This document shows positions 44,084 to 55,373 of a DNA stretch of 64,000 bases, piece by piece. The notes below the pieces were generated by a model. The model searched no databases. It had not been told where the DNA came from and saw only the letters and a list, made by a program, of their open reading frames with translations. The stretch is taken from positions 5,962-69,961 of the forward strand of contig JAFYCC010000033.1 of the NCBI GenBank assembly GCA_017539885.1, written 5' to 3'. The position numbers were made by a program, and so were the translations under genes. Each line of letters opens with the position of its first letter. Position 1 is the stretch's first letter. This DNA is from Oscillospiraceae bacterium. Lineage in GTDB: Bacteria > Bacillota_A > Clostridia > Oscillospirales > Oscillospiraceae.

Positions 44084-44828
44084 GAAGGACCTCGCCGATA
44101 TAGAGTTCGCCGATCGCGGGCTCCGGCGCCGGCTGCATCCGCCCGCTCTGCATTCCGCGCAATGCCAGGTGGAGCATCTTTTTGACCGTGTATTTCGTCT
44201 CGCCGGCAACGCGCGGGGAGCGGACATAATAGACCTTTTCAGGCGTGTAACCGAGCCGCGTGATCAGGCCGCGCAGGAAAAGATCCTCCGTGCCGAAACA
44301 GCAGAGTTTCTCGACCGCCTCGCGAGTGAGCATACGGTAGTCCGCATGATTGTAGATCAGTTTCGCGCCGAACAGATTCATCAGCCGGTAGTAACCCTGT
44401 GCAGTGATGCGCTTGAGCGCGCCGTCACTGTCGCGGTTGCTGCGAACGCCGCAGACGACCTGAGCGCCCGCCCGGTACTTGTCGACCATGCCGTCGACGG
44501 CATCGATATCGTCCTGCAGATCGGCGTCCACGGTGATCGTGGCGTCCGCCCAGCGGATCGCAGTGACGAGTCCGGCCATCACGGCATTCTGATGCCCGCG
44601 GTTGCGCGTCAGACACACGCCGTCAACGCAGCTGTTCTCCTCGTGCAGCGCTCTTATCAACTCCCAGGTGCGATCCGTGGAGCCATCGTTGACAAACAGG
44701 AGACGGCTGTTCACGGACACCTTCCCGGCGGCGATCAGATCGGCGAGCTTTCCGAGGAGTACGGGAGCACTGAGCGGCAGGACCTCTTCTTCGTTGTAGC
44801 AGGGAACGACGATGTACAGCGTATTCAT
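44073..44828 (-). CDS. Family 2 glycosyltransferase (DPM1/GtrB-like), no membrane anchor
   Basis: A 251-aa GT2 with the N-terminal VVPCYNEEEVLP, VNDGSTDRTWEL, RNRGHQNAVMAGL and DADLQDD (DxD) blocks, and the QGYYRLMNLFG and RVAGETKYTVKKML pieces of polyprenyl-phosphate sugar transferases such as GtrB. In that group the transferase domain is normally followed by two C-terminal membrane helices. Here the protein ends after about 25 polar residues, so the anchor is missing. Its own promoter lies upstream. The ribosome site is weak (GGTGATTG). Confidence 0.85.
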   Translation of the reverse strand: MNTLYIVVPCYNEEEVLPLSAPVLLGKLADLIAAGKVSVNSRLLFVNDGSTDRTWELIRALHEENSCVDGVCLTRNRGHQNAVMAGLVTAIRWADATITVDADLQDDIDAVDGMVDKYRAGAQVVCGVRSNRDSDGALKRITAQGYYRLMNLFGAKLIYNHADYRMLTREAVEKLCCFGTEDLFLRGLITRLGYTPEKVYYVRSPRVAGETKYTVKKMLHLALRGMQSGRMQPAPEPAIGELYIGEVLHDD

Positions 44829-44880
44829 ACAATCACCGTATTTGTCTTTTCGTTGGATACAAGGCAGTTACAACAAACAA

Positions 44881-44909
44881 ATTATAGTACAAATATACAA
44901 ATAATGCAA
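44881..44909 (-). promoter_or_regulatory. Promoter of the GT2-radical SAM pair
   Basis: Minus strand: TTGCAT (44909-44904), 17-bp AT-rich spacer, TATAAT (44886-44881). Confidence 0.75.
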
Positions 44910-44960
44910 GGCAAATGAGGCGACAGGCGCGATATTTGAAGAAGACGGGCTTTTTTGAGG

Positions 44961-44989
44961 TTGAATTCTCATCGGCTTTGGGATACAAT
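44961..44989 (+). promoter_or_regulatory. Promoter of the trmL-glycolysis operon
   Basis: TTGAAT (44961-44966), 17-bp spacer, TACAAT (44984-44989). The ATG at 44988 sits in this -10 box and cannot be the trmL start. It is probably the main promoter for pgk-tpiA-gpmI-eno. Confidence 0.7.
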
Positions 44990-45035
44990 GACAAATACAA
45001 ACTGGGCGCAGTATGGCCTGTCAGGAGATCTTGAT

Positions 45036-45527
45036 TTGATCAATATCGTTTTGGTGGAGCCGGAAATCCCCATGAACACCGGCAATATAGCGCGCACCTG
45101 CGCCTGTACGGGAGCACGGCTGCATCTTGTGCGTCCGCTCGGTTTCGACATCAGCGACAGAGCGGTCAAACGTGCGGGCCTTGATTACTGGCAGTACGTG
45201 GACATCTCCGTGTATGACGGACTGGACGATTATTTTGCGCGGTGCGGCGATGCCGGATTATGGCTTGCCACTACAAAAGCGCCGCGCGCATACACCGAAG
45301 CTGCTTTTACGGGGGACGTCACCCTCATGTTCGGCAAGGAGACCGCAGGATTACCTGAATGGCTGAGGGAGAAATACTGTGACAGATGCGTCCGCATCCC
45401 GATGATCGGCCCGGTGCGCAGTCTGAATCTGGCAAACAGTGTCGCGATCCTATGCTATGAGGCCCTGCGCCAGCAGGGTTTTCCAGGCTTGAAGGAATTC
45501 GGAGAGATGAAAGGGGAACCGCAATGA
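45036..45527 (+). CDS. trmL: tRNA (cytidine/uridine(34)-2'-O)-methyltransferase TrmL
   Basis: SPOUT-fold wobble-base methyltransferase, 163 aa from a TTG start at 45036 placed 7 bases after AGGAG; read this way the N-terminus is [20 protein letters not shown], as in the family. Knot motifs are [11 protein letters not shown] and [19 protein letters not shown]. It overlaps pgk by ATGA, tying a tRNA modification gene to lower glycolysis. Confidence 0.93.
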   Translation: MINIVLVEPEIPMNTGNIARTCACTGARLHLVRPLGFDISDRAVKRAGLDYWQYVDISVYDGLDDYFARCGDAGLWLATTKAPRAYTEAAFTGDVTLMFGKETAGLPEWLREKYCDRCVRIPMIGPVRSLNLANSVAILCYEALRQQGFPGLKEFGEMKGEPQ

Positions 45528-46801
45528 ACTACAACAAGAAGACGGTTCGCGATGTCGACGTCAACGGGAAAAAGGTGCTTTTGCGCTGCGATTTCAACGT
45601 GCCGCAGGATAAAAAGACAGGCGCGATTACCGATGATAAGCGAATCCGCGCAGCGTTGCCGACAATTCGCTATCTCCTCGAGCACGGAGCTGCGGTGATC
45701 GCCTGTTCGCATCTCGGAAAACCGAACGCGACCTTTGCGGATTTCGTCAAGAAGCAGGTCGAGAAAGGCAAAAAGGCCGAAGAACTGACCGAGGCGGACT
45801 GGCGCAAGAGCCTTGACAAGCTCTCCATGAAGCCCGTGGCGGAACGCCTGCAAGAACTGCTCGGCGCTGAGGTGCTGCTTGCATCTGATGTCATCGGCCC
45901 GGATGCACAGGCAAAGGCAGCCGCACTCAAGGCGGGACAGATCCTTCTTCTGGAGAACACACGATTTGAAAAAGGGGAAACGAAGAACGACGCTGCCGTG
46001 GCGAAAGCACTCGCGGCGCTCGCCGGCGCAGACGGCGTTTACGTGTCCGATGCTTTCGGCACCGTCCATCGGGCGCATGCTTCCACGGCGGGCGTGGCGG
46101 AATATCTGCCCTCAGTCAGCGGTCTGCTGATCGAAAAGGAACTGGAGATCATGGGCAAGGCGCTGGCAGACCCCGCGCGTCCTTTCGTGGCTTTGATGGG
46201 CGGCGCAAAGGTGAGCGACAAGATCGGCGTCATCAGCAATCTGCTGGAAAAAGCCGATACCATCCTCATCGGCGGCGGAATGGCCTACACTTTCCTCAAG
46301 GCGCAGGGCTTCGAGATCGGAACTTCACTGCTGGAGGCCGACCGGATGGAGTACGCGCGAGAGATGCTTGCCAAAGCGGAAAAACTCGGCAAGCGGCTGC
46401 TCCTGCCTGTGGATTCTGCGGTGAACACGGCGTTTGAGAATGTTGATTCGCCTCGTTACGTGGACGCGGCCGCGATCCCTGCTGACTGCATGGGGCTGGA
46501 CATCGGTCCGAAGACAGTGGAGCTTTTCGCCAAAGAGATCCGCGGCGCCGGCACGGTCGTCTGGAACGGCCCGATGGGCGTGTTTGAGCTGAGCGCCTTT
46601 GCCGAGGGGACCAAGGCGATCGCACGTGCGATGTCGGAATGCGGCGGCGTGACCATCGTCGGCGGCGGCGACAGCGCCGCGGCTGTGGAGCAGCTGGGCT
46701 TTGCGGACAAGATGACGCACATCTCCACCGGCGGCGGCGCGTCTCTGGAATTTCTGGAGGGCAAGGAACTGCCGGGCGTTGCCTGTCTGCTCGACAAATG
46801 A
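45524..46801 (+). CDS. pgk: Phosphoglycerate kinase
   Basis: Substrate-level ATP formation from 1,3-bisphosphoglycerate. It is 425 aa, slightly long because of an insert near residues 65-105 ([20 protein letters not shown]...), which many Clostridia share. N-terminal [10 protein letters not shown] and SHLGKP, then [26 protein letters not shown] and the nucleotide-binding [12 protein letters not shown] and [18 protein letters not shown] are all present. Coupled to trmL by ATGA. Confidence 0.98.
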   Translation: MNYNKKTVRDVDVNGKKVLLRCDFNVPQDKKTGAITDDKRIRAALPTIRYLLEHGAAVIACSHLGKPNATFADFVKKQVEKGKKAEELTEADWRKSLDKLSMKPVAERLQELLGAEVLLASDVIGPDAQAKAAALKAGQILLLENTRFEKGETKNDAAVAKALAALAGADGVYVSDAFGTVHRAHASTAGVAEYLPSVSGLLIEKELEIMGKALADPARPFVALMGGAKVSDKIGVISNLLEKADTILIGGGMAYTFLKAQGFEIGTSLLEADRMEYAREMLAKAEKLGKRLLLPVDSAVNTAFENVDSPRYVDAAAIPADCMGLDIGPKTVELFAKEIRGAGTVVWNGPMGVFELSAFAEGTKAIARAMSECGGVTIVGGGDSAAAVEQLGFADKMTHISTGGGASLEFLEGKELPGVACLLDK

Positions 46802-46946
46802 AAACAACGATCCCTCGCTTTCCTCTGGAGTCCAGTCACTGAACGGGCCATGCGTAAGCGGGGGAGATTCGGCGGAAATGCCGTTCAGAAGGCGAGCGGA
46901 GTGCTGTGGGACCCGTTCGCCGGACAATCGATAAGGAGAATTCCGA
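46802..46946 (+). other. Structured pgk-tpiA intercistronic linker
   Basis: 145 bases in an otherwise tight operon. CTGAACGG (46839-46846) can pair with CCGTTCAG (46881-46888). The overlapping GAACGGG (46841-46847) can instead pair with CCCGTTC (46912-46918), close to the tpiA ribosome site (AAGGAG). The two folds exclude each other. No coding frame is supported. Confidence 0.4.
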
Positions 46947-47720
46947 ATGCTGAAACGATACCGCAAGCCCGTGATCGCCGGAAACTGGAAAATGAACACG
47001 AGACCCTCGGATGTCGAGCCGTTTCTTGTCGAACTCACGCGCGATATGCCCAAGGACCGTCCGTGCGAGGTGATCGTCTGCCCGCCGTATCCGCTTATCC
47101 CGGCAGTGTCGGCCCATGCGAAAGCGTGCAGGATCGAGGTCGGAGCGCAGAACGTCAGTCAGTTCGTTTCCGGCGCGCACACCGGAGAGGTGAGTCTGGC
47201 GATGCTCGAGGATCTCGGCGTCCGCTATGTCATTCTCGGTCACTCTGAGCGCCGCGCGGACAACGGGGAGACGGATTTTCTCGTTAACGCGAAGGCGCGT
47301 TACGCGCTGGCTATCGGCATTCGTCCGATCATCTGCGTCGGCGAGAGCGAGGACGAGCGCACGCGCGGCCTGACGATGGAGCGCATCGCCTATCAGGTCA
47401 AAGCGGCGCTTTGGGATATCGACCCGGCAGACATGAAAAAAGTCCTGATCGCCTACGAACCGGTCTGGGCAATCGGGACGGGCAAGACCGCCACGGCGGA
47501 GCAGGCGCAGGAGGTCTGTGCCGCTATACGCGAACTGGTGCGCGCGCAGTACGGGGGCCTTGTTTCCCGTGCCGTCCGTATCCTTTACGGCGGAAGCATG
47601 AACGAAAAGAACGCTTCTGATCTGCTGGCAATGCGGGACATAGACGGAGGATTGATCGGAGGCGCGTCCCTCAAGCCGGAAAGTTTCGCTGCCATTATCG
47701 CCGCGACGGCTCTGGAATGA
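46947..47720 (+). CDS. tpiA: Triosephosphate isomerase
   Basis: Interconverts dihydroxyacetone phosphate and glyceraldehyde 3-phosphate. It is 257 aa with GNWKMN (substrate Lys), ILGHSERR (catalytic His), AYEPVWAIGTGKTAT (catalytic Glu with the flexible loop) and YGGSMNEKNASDLL, GGLIGGASL near the phosphate site. Normal length. gpmI follows after 21 bases. Confidence 0.98.
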   Translation: MLKRYRKPVIAGNWKMNTRPSDVEPFLVELTRDMPKDRPCEVIVCPPYPLIPAVSAHAKACRIEVGAQNVSQFVSGAHTGEVSLAMLEDLGVRYVILGHSERRADNGETDFLVNAKARYALAIGIRPIICVGESEDERTRGLTMERIAYQVKAALWDIDPADMKKVLIAYEPVWAIGTGKTATAEQAQEVCAAIRELVRAQYGGLVSRAVRILYGGSMNEKNASDLLAMRDIDGGLIGGASLKPESFAAIIAATALE

Positions 47721-47741
47721 CGCCGCGGCAGGGGGAAGACG

Positions 47742-50571
<2,830 letters not shown>

Positions 50572-50623
50572 AACAGGAATCCGAAAGAGAACAGCCTGCC
50601 CTGGCGAGTGACAGGAGGTAACC

Positions 50624-51973
50624 GTGGATTATCAGAGATTCGTCGATTTTGTGGACGCGGCTTGCGCTGTGCTCTGCGTTGTCAGAAATGATGACGGAGA
50701 GCTCGTCGACATTCGCGTCGTGTGCAGAAACGCCGCAATGGCCGAAAAGATGGGAAATCGGTTTTTCCCGGGCCAAAGATACAATGAAGACGGCATGCGC
50801 AATCTGCGCTTGGAGGAGTTTTGCCTCCTGGCCGCATTTCAGGGACAGAATATCCACGATTATACTTACTTGAATTCGCTTTCCAGCATGAGTGAGATCA
50901 TACTGATTCCGCTGGAGCGGGAAAGCGAGACCGTGGGATACTGTCAGTGCATTTTCGAGCCCGTTGGAGCGGACGCCAGGCGTCTGGCGAAGGTTTCCCC
51001 GGAGGCCGGCGCCGCCGTTATCAACGCCTGCGTCACGCTGATGGGCGCGGAGGATTTCAAATCCAGTGTGGAGCGTGTTCTGCTCGATATGCGGGAAGCG
51101 ACGGAAGCGTGGTGCTGCAGGATCGTTCTGACGGACGAAGACAGAAAGACCGTTCAGACGCTGTGCGAATCCGTTCGCCCTGAGTTTCTTGCCGAGGGGA
51201 AACGGTTTGAACTCATCGAGGATTACAATGAGACCGTCGGCATTCCCAGAACGGTGATCGTAACGAGGGAGCCGGAACTGCAGGTCCTGAAGAAACACAA
51301 TCCGATATGGGCGGAACGAATGAAGCGCTTGGGGATCAGGAGCATCCTGATTTTGCCGCTTCAGCGAAACCAGAGCCAGATCGGTTTCCTTTACATCGTC
51401 AATTTCAACGTTGAGAGGATTCTGGAAATCAAAGAAACCGCGGAACTGATAGGCTATTTTCTGGGAACGCAGATCTCCAACCAGATTCTCGTCGACCGTC
51501 TGGAAGAATTGAGTTACACGGACGGACTTACGGGCTTGAACAACAGGCACTCCATGCTTCGCAGGGTCCATGCGCTCCAATCGGATCAGAGAATCAGCAG
51601 TTTCGGAATCATTAATCTGGATCTGAACGGACTGAAGCTCGTGAACGACACGGAAGGACATGTTGCGGGCGACAAACTGCTCATTAAGGCCGCCGAGGCG
51701 CTCTCAAAGGTGTTCTACAGCGATGATGTGTATCGCACGGGCGGCGACGAGTTTGTCGTAATTGCCTCCAATATCGACAGAGAGACATTTCAGAGAAAGC
51801 TCGACAGGCTGAATACTTCCATAGAGAAAGATCCGGAAATCAGTTTCGCAGTCGGTGCACTCTGGTCGGACGGCAGCATGGATGTCACCGAGGCGTTCCG
51901 TGCGGCAGATAAGCGCATGTACGAAGACAAGGAAGCCTATTACGCAAGACATCCGGAGCTTCGGCGGAGATGA
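50624..51973 (+). CDS. GAF-like/GGDEF diguanylate cyclase-type protein
   Basis: A 449-aa protein from GTG behind AGGAGGT. The first about 110 residues look like a PAS-type sensor (FVDAACAVLCVVRNDDGELVDIRVVCRN), followed by a GAF-like region (about 140-285) and the GGDEF domain (about 300-445) with SYTDGLTGLNNRHSM, NLDLNGLKLVND and an intact R-T-G373-G-D-E-F377 active loop. The allosteric RxxD site five residues ahead is absent (FYSD), so product feedback through it is unlikely. No membrane segments, so it senses a cytoplasmic cue. It follows eno by 52 bases and may be partly co-transcribed. Confidence 0.9.
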   Translation: MDYQRFVDFVDAACAVLCVVRNDDGELVDIRVVCRNAAMAEKMGNRFFPGQRYNEDGMRNLRLEEFCLLAAFQGQNIHDYTYLNSLSSMSEIILIPLERESETVGYCQCIFEPVGADARRLAKVSPEAGAAVINACVTLMGAEDFKSSVERVLLDMREATEAWCCRIVLTDEDRKTVQTLCESVRPEFLAEGKRFELIEDYNETVGIPRTVIVTREPELQVLKKHNPIWAERMKRLGIRSILILPLQRNQSQIGFLYIVNFNVERILEIKETAELIGYFLGTQISNQILVDRLEELSYTDGLTGLNNRHSMLRRVHALQSDQRISSFGIINLDLNGLKLVNDTEGHVAGDKLLIKAAEALSKVFYSDDVYRTGGDEFVVIASNIDRETFQRKLDRLNTSIEKDPEISFAVGALWSDGSMDVTEAFRAADKRMYEDKEAYYARHPELRRR

Positions 51974-51985
51974 ACCGGACAATGA

Positions 51986-52014
51986 CGCGGCCGGAGCGGA
52001 AGGCTCCGGCCGCG
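51986..52014 (+). terminator. Terminator after the GGDEF gene
   Basis: 12-bp perfect stem (CGCGGCCGGAGC / GCTCCGGCCGCG), 5-base loop, followed by ATTTCGC. Confidence 0.75.
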
Positions 52015-52046
52015 ATTTCGCAGCTGGATTTCGCAATTTCGGTTTC

Positions 52047-52075
52047 TTGACAAGCTTAAAACGCGACTATATAAT
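52047..52075 (+). promoter_or_regulatory. Consensus promoter of greA-lysS
   Basis: TTGACA (52047-52052), 17-bp spacer, TATAAT (52070-52075), an exact consensus. Confidence 0.85.
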
Positions 52076-52129
52076 ATATCGTCAAAGCAATCGCAGCGAC
52101 TGGGATAAATCGATTAGGAGGACAACAGT

Positions 52130-52612
52130 ATGGCCATCGAAAGCAGATATAAAATGAGTCAGGAGAGCCTGGACAAGCTCAAGGAAGAACTGCGCTATCT
52201 CACAACCGTCCGTGAGAAGGAAGTCGCCGAGCAGATCAAGGAGGCGCGCTCCTTTGGCGACCTTTCTGAAAACAGCGAATACGATGAGGCGAAGACGGAG
52301 CAGGGGAAGCTCTATTCCAAGATCGCGGAGATCAAGGATCTGATTGAGAATGCGGAGATCGTTGAGCAGACTGAGATGACGGAAGGCATGGTCGGCCTCG
52401 GCAGCCGTGTTACCGTGCTCGACCCCGATGAGGGCTCTGAGGAGGTCTATCAGATCGTCGGTTCACAGGACGCCAACCCCATGGAAGGACGCATCTCCGA
52501 CGACAGTCCCTTCGGACGCGGCCTGCTGGGCCATCAGGAGGGTGAGACCGTTGCGGTCGAGGCTCCTGCCGGAATCCTTCATTTCCGCATCATCCGCGTG
52601 GAGAACAACTGA
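52130..52612 (+). CDS. greA: Transcription elongation factor GreA
   Basis: Rescues backtracked RNA polymerase by stimulating transcript cleavage; 160 aa. The N-terminal coiled coil (KLKEELRYLTTVREKEVAEQI... with the acidic tip residues in FGDLSENSEYDEAK) and the C-terminal FKBP-like domain (QDANPMEGRISDDSPFGRGLLG) are complete. An AGGAGGA site precedes it. lysS starts 11 bases later, the common Firmicutes greA-lysS operon. Confidence 0.97.
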   Translation: MAIESRYKMSQESLDKLKEELRYLTTVREKEVAEQIKEARSFGDLSENSEYDEAKTEQGKLYSKIAEIKDLIENAEIVEQTEMTEGMVGLGSRVTVLDPDEGSEEVYQIVGSQDANPMEGRISDDSPFGRGLLGHQEGETVAVEAPAGILHFRIIRVENN

Positions 52613-52623
52613 CGGAGGACCAT

Positions 52624-54570
52624 ATGAGCGAAGAAACCAGAACCCCGACTCCGGAGACCGAGCTCTCCGAGATTCTGCAGATCCGCAGAGAGAAACTCGC
52701 GAACCTGCAGCAGGAAGGGCGCGATCCCTTCCAGCAGACCCGTTTCGAGAGAAGCGCGTGGTCTGTCGAGGTGCGTGAGAATTATGCCGAGCTTGAGGGC
52801 AAGACCGTCCGGGTCGCCGGACGCATCATGTCCAAGCGCGGCATGGGCAAGGCCATCTTCTGCCACATTCAGGACGCGAAGGGCCAGCTGCAGATCTACG
52901 TCCGGTCAGACTCCGTACCGGATCAGGAGTTTGCGGATTTCCGGAAATATGATATAGGTGACATCGTCGGCGTGAGCGGATACGTGTTCAAGACCAAGAC
53001 AGAGGAGATCTCTGTCCACGCGGAGACCGTCGAACTGCTGAGCAAGTCGCTGCGTCCGCTGCCGGAGAAGTATCACGGCATGACGAACACAGAACTGAAG
53101 TACCGCCAGCGCTATGTCGATCTTATCATGAGCGAGGAGAGCCGCCGCAACTTCATCATCCGTTCTCAGTTCGTCAGTTACATCCGCCGGTTCCTCGACG
53201 CAAGGGGCTATATGGAGGTCGAAACGCCTGTTCTCAGCACGATCTCCGGCGGCGCAACTGCGCGACCCTTCATCACGCATCACAACACGCTGGACATCGA
53301 CATGTATATGCGCATCGCCACGGAGCTGCACCTCAAGCGCCTGATCGTCGGCGGCTTGGAGCGCGTCTACGAAATCGGCCGCATATTCCGCAATGAGGGA
53401 ATGGACACCAAGCATAATCCGGAGTTCACCTCCGTGGAACTGTACGAGGCCTATACCGACTTCAACGGAATGATGGATCTGTTTGAGGAACTGCTCTCCG
53501 GCGCCGCGAAAGAGATACTCGGGACCTACGACGTGGAGTGGCAGGGGGAGAAGATATCCCTCGCGCCGCCGTTTCGCCGTATGACGATGGCCGAGGCGGT
53601 GAAGGAACACATCGGCGTGGATTTCATGACAATCGAAAGCGACGCCGATGCAGTAGAGGCAGCAAAATCTGTCGGCGTGGATATGGGCGGCGTGGAGCCG
53701 ACCTGGGGCCACGCCCTGTACGAGTGCTATGATCAGAAGGTGGAGGAGAAAATGATTCAGCCGACCTTCATCACAATGCACCCGGTTGACGTCTCACCGC
53801 TGGCCAAACGCAGTCCGTCCGACCCGCGCCTGACAGAGCGCTTCGAACTGTTCATCTGCCGTAGCGAGATGGGCAACGCCTTCTCAGAACTCAACGATCC
53901 GATCGATCAGAAGCAGCGCTTTCTCAAGCAGGCTGAGCTGCGCGCCAAGGGCGACGAAGAGGCCGGCATGATGGATAACGACTTTATCAACGCTCTCGAG
54001 TACGGTATGCCGCCCACGGGAGGCCTCGGTATCGGCATCGATCGATGCGTCATGCTACTCACAGGCGCAAGCTCCATCCGCGACGTGATCCTGTTCCCGA
54101 CGATGAAGCCCCTGGACATGCCGAAGAAGGAAGAAAAGACGGAAGCCGCCCCTGTGGAAGCCGCCACCGAAGTCATCGCCGAGCCGGAAAAGATCGACTT
54201 CACCAATGTCGTGATCGAACCGCTCTTCGAGGAACAGGTCGACTTTGAGACCTTCTCCAAGAGCGATTTCAGAGCCGTTAAGGTGCTTGAATGTGAGGCT
54301 GTTCCGAAGTCCAAGAAGCTTCTGAAGTTCACTCTGGATGACGGTTCCGGGATTCATAGGACGATATTAAGCGGTATTCACGCCTATTATGAGCCTGAGC
54401 AGCTGATCGGCAAGACCTGCATCGCCATCACGAATCTGCCTCCGCGCAAGATGATGGGCATCGATTCCTGCGGCATGCTGATCTCCGCTGTTCATAAGGA
54501 AGGCGAGGAAGAAAAGCTCCATCTTCTGATGGTCGATCCTCACATCCCGGCAGGTGCTAAGCTGTATTAG
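52624..54570 (+). CDS. lysS: Lysyl-tRNA synthetase (class II) with C-terminal tRNA-binding domain
   Basis: A 648-aa protein. Residues to about 500 are a complete class II LysRS: N-terminal OB fold (VRVAGRIMSKRGMGKAIF), motif 1 near FLDARGYMEVETP, motif 2 RIFRNEGMDTKHNPEF, motif 3 GLGIGIDRCVMLL. Then comes an acidic Glu/Ala linker (KKEEKTEAAPVEAATEVIAE) and a roughly 110-residue EMAP/Trbp111-type OB domain (FSKSDFRAVKVLECEAVPKS, GKTCIAITNLPPRKMMGI, SCGMLISAV), best known as the C-terminal appendix of MetRS. The extra domain should raise tRNA affinity. Ordinary LysRS ends near 500 aa. Confidence 0.96.
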   Translation: MSEETRTPTPETELSEILQIRREKLANLQQEGRDPFQQTRFERSAWSVEVRENYAELEGKTVRVAGRIMSKRGMGKAIFCHIQDAKGQLQIYVRSDSVPDQEFADFRKYDIGDIVGVSGYVFKTKTEEISVHAETVELLSKSLRPLPEKYHGMTNTELKYRQRYVDLIMSEESRRNFIIRSQFVSYIRRFLDARGYMEVETPVLSTISGGATARPFITHHNTLDIDMYMRIATELHLKRLIVGGLERVYEIGRIFRNEGMDTKHNPEFTSVELYEAYTDFNGMMDLFEELLSGAAKEILGTYDVEWQGEKISLAPPFRRMTMAEAVKEHIGVDFMTIESDADAVEAAKSVGVDMGGVEPTWGHALYECYDQKVEEKMIQPTFITMHPVDVSPLAKRSPSDPRLTERFELFICRSEMGNAFSELNDPIDQKQRFLKQAELRAKGDEEAGMMDNDFINALEYGMPPTGGLGIGIDRCVMLLTGASSIRDVILFPTMKPLDMPKKEEKTEAAPVEAATEVIAEPEKIDFTNVVIEPLFEEQVDFETFSKSDFRAVKVLECEAVPKSKKLLKFTLDDGSGIHRTILSGIHAYYEPEQLIGKTCIAITNLPPRKMMGIDSCGMLISAVHKEGEEEKLHLLMVDPHIPAGAKLY

Positions 54571-54696
54571 GCAGACGGGGAGATAGCAGAGATAATCAAG
54601 GGCCGTATGCCAAATATCGCCTCGAAAATACCACGACCCGGAAAAAATCTGCGATTCTGCAAGTCTACCTATATAGTTCAAAAAGTGTTATCGCGT

Positions 54697-54734
54697 TTGA
54701 GCCTGCTGGATAGAATCGGCAGGCTCAATTTTTA
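54697..54734 (+). terminator. Terminator in the lysS-NUDIX gap
   Basis: 10-bp perfect stem (TTGAGCCTGC / GCAGGCTCAA) with a T-run TTTTTAT. It lies about 127 bases past the lysS stop; the bases between show nothing else. Confidence 0.75.
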
Positions 54735-54778
54735 TCTGCTTGTATTCGATTAATCGGGTTTTTCGGAGCTATAAGAAA

Positions 54779-55315
54779 ATGAGACTGCTATTTGAAATGG
54801 ATAAAATGGATTATGGCGGATGTACGCATTCATTTTCGCGGGATTCTGCCAGAAGTATCATTATCAGAAATGGTAAGATCGCCATGATTCACAGCCTGAA
54901 GTATGACTACTACAAATTCCCGGGCGGAGGGATCGAACCCGGGGAACGCGCCGCCGATGCGCTGATCAGGGAGACAGCCGAGGAAGCCGGGCTGACCGTG
55001 ATCCCGGATTCAATACGGGAATACGGGTACGTCCACCGGATCCAGAAGAGTACGGTGAAAGAGGACGAATTCTTTGTGCAGGATAGCTATTATTACCTGT
55101 GTGACGTGGAAGAGCGCGTCGGGCCTCAGAAACTGGATGACTACGAATCAGACGAACTTTTCACCCTGGAATATGTAGTACCTGAAAACGCCATCCTCAG
55201 AAACCGGGCCAAAGTCCACGGCCCGAAGGATCCTGTAATGCTTGAACGGGAGGCGCGTGTCCTTGAAATGCTCCTTTCAGAAGGACTCATTGAGAGACAA
55301 ATACAAGTTCGCTGA
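54779..55315 (+). CDS. NUDIX hydrolase
   Basis: A 178-aa protein with the Nudix box (GGGIEPGERAADALIRETAEEAG), in which the catalytic RE-x2-EE core appears as RETAEEAG. Substrate unknown; many of these clean up modified nucleotides or act on dinucleotides. I start at ATG (MRLLFEMDKMDYGG) with GGAG about 10 bases ahead; an in-frame TTG 13 codons upstream lacks a ribosome site. It begins a region that is less tightly packed than the preceding operons. Confidence 0.85.
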   Translation: MRLLFEMDKMDYGGCTHSFSRDSARSIIIRNGKIAMIHSLKYDYYKFPGGGIEPGERAADALIRETAEEAGLTVIPDSIREYGYVHRIQKSTVKEDEFFVQDSYYYLCDVEERVGPQKLDDYESDELFTLEYVVPENAILRNRAKVHGPKDPVMLEREARVLEMLLSEGLIERQIQVR

Positions 55316-55339
55316 GCAGAAAGAATAGGATTCTAAAAG

Positions 55340-55373
55340 GGCCTGATGTATCAGAGTCAGGCCTTTTCTTTCT
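55340..55373 (+). terminator. Terminator of the NUDIX gene
   Basis: 7-bp stem (GGCCTGA / TCAGGCC) with a 10-base loop followed by TTTTCTTTCT. Confidence 0.75.

Noticed and set aside
44084..44227. N-terminal extension of the radical-SAM gene
   Set aside because: This part is the glycosyltransferase coding sequence read in another frame; the ATG at 44083 fits the family N-terminus.
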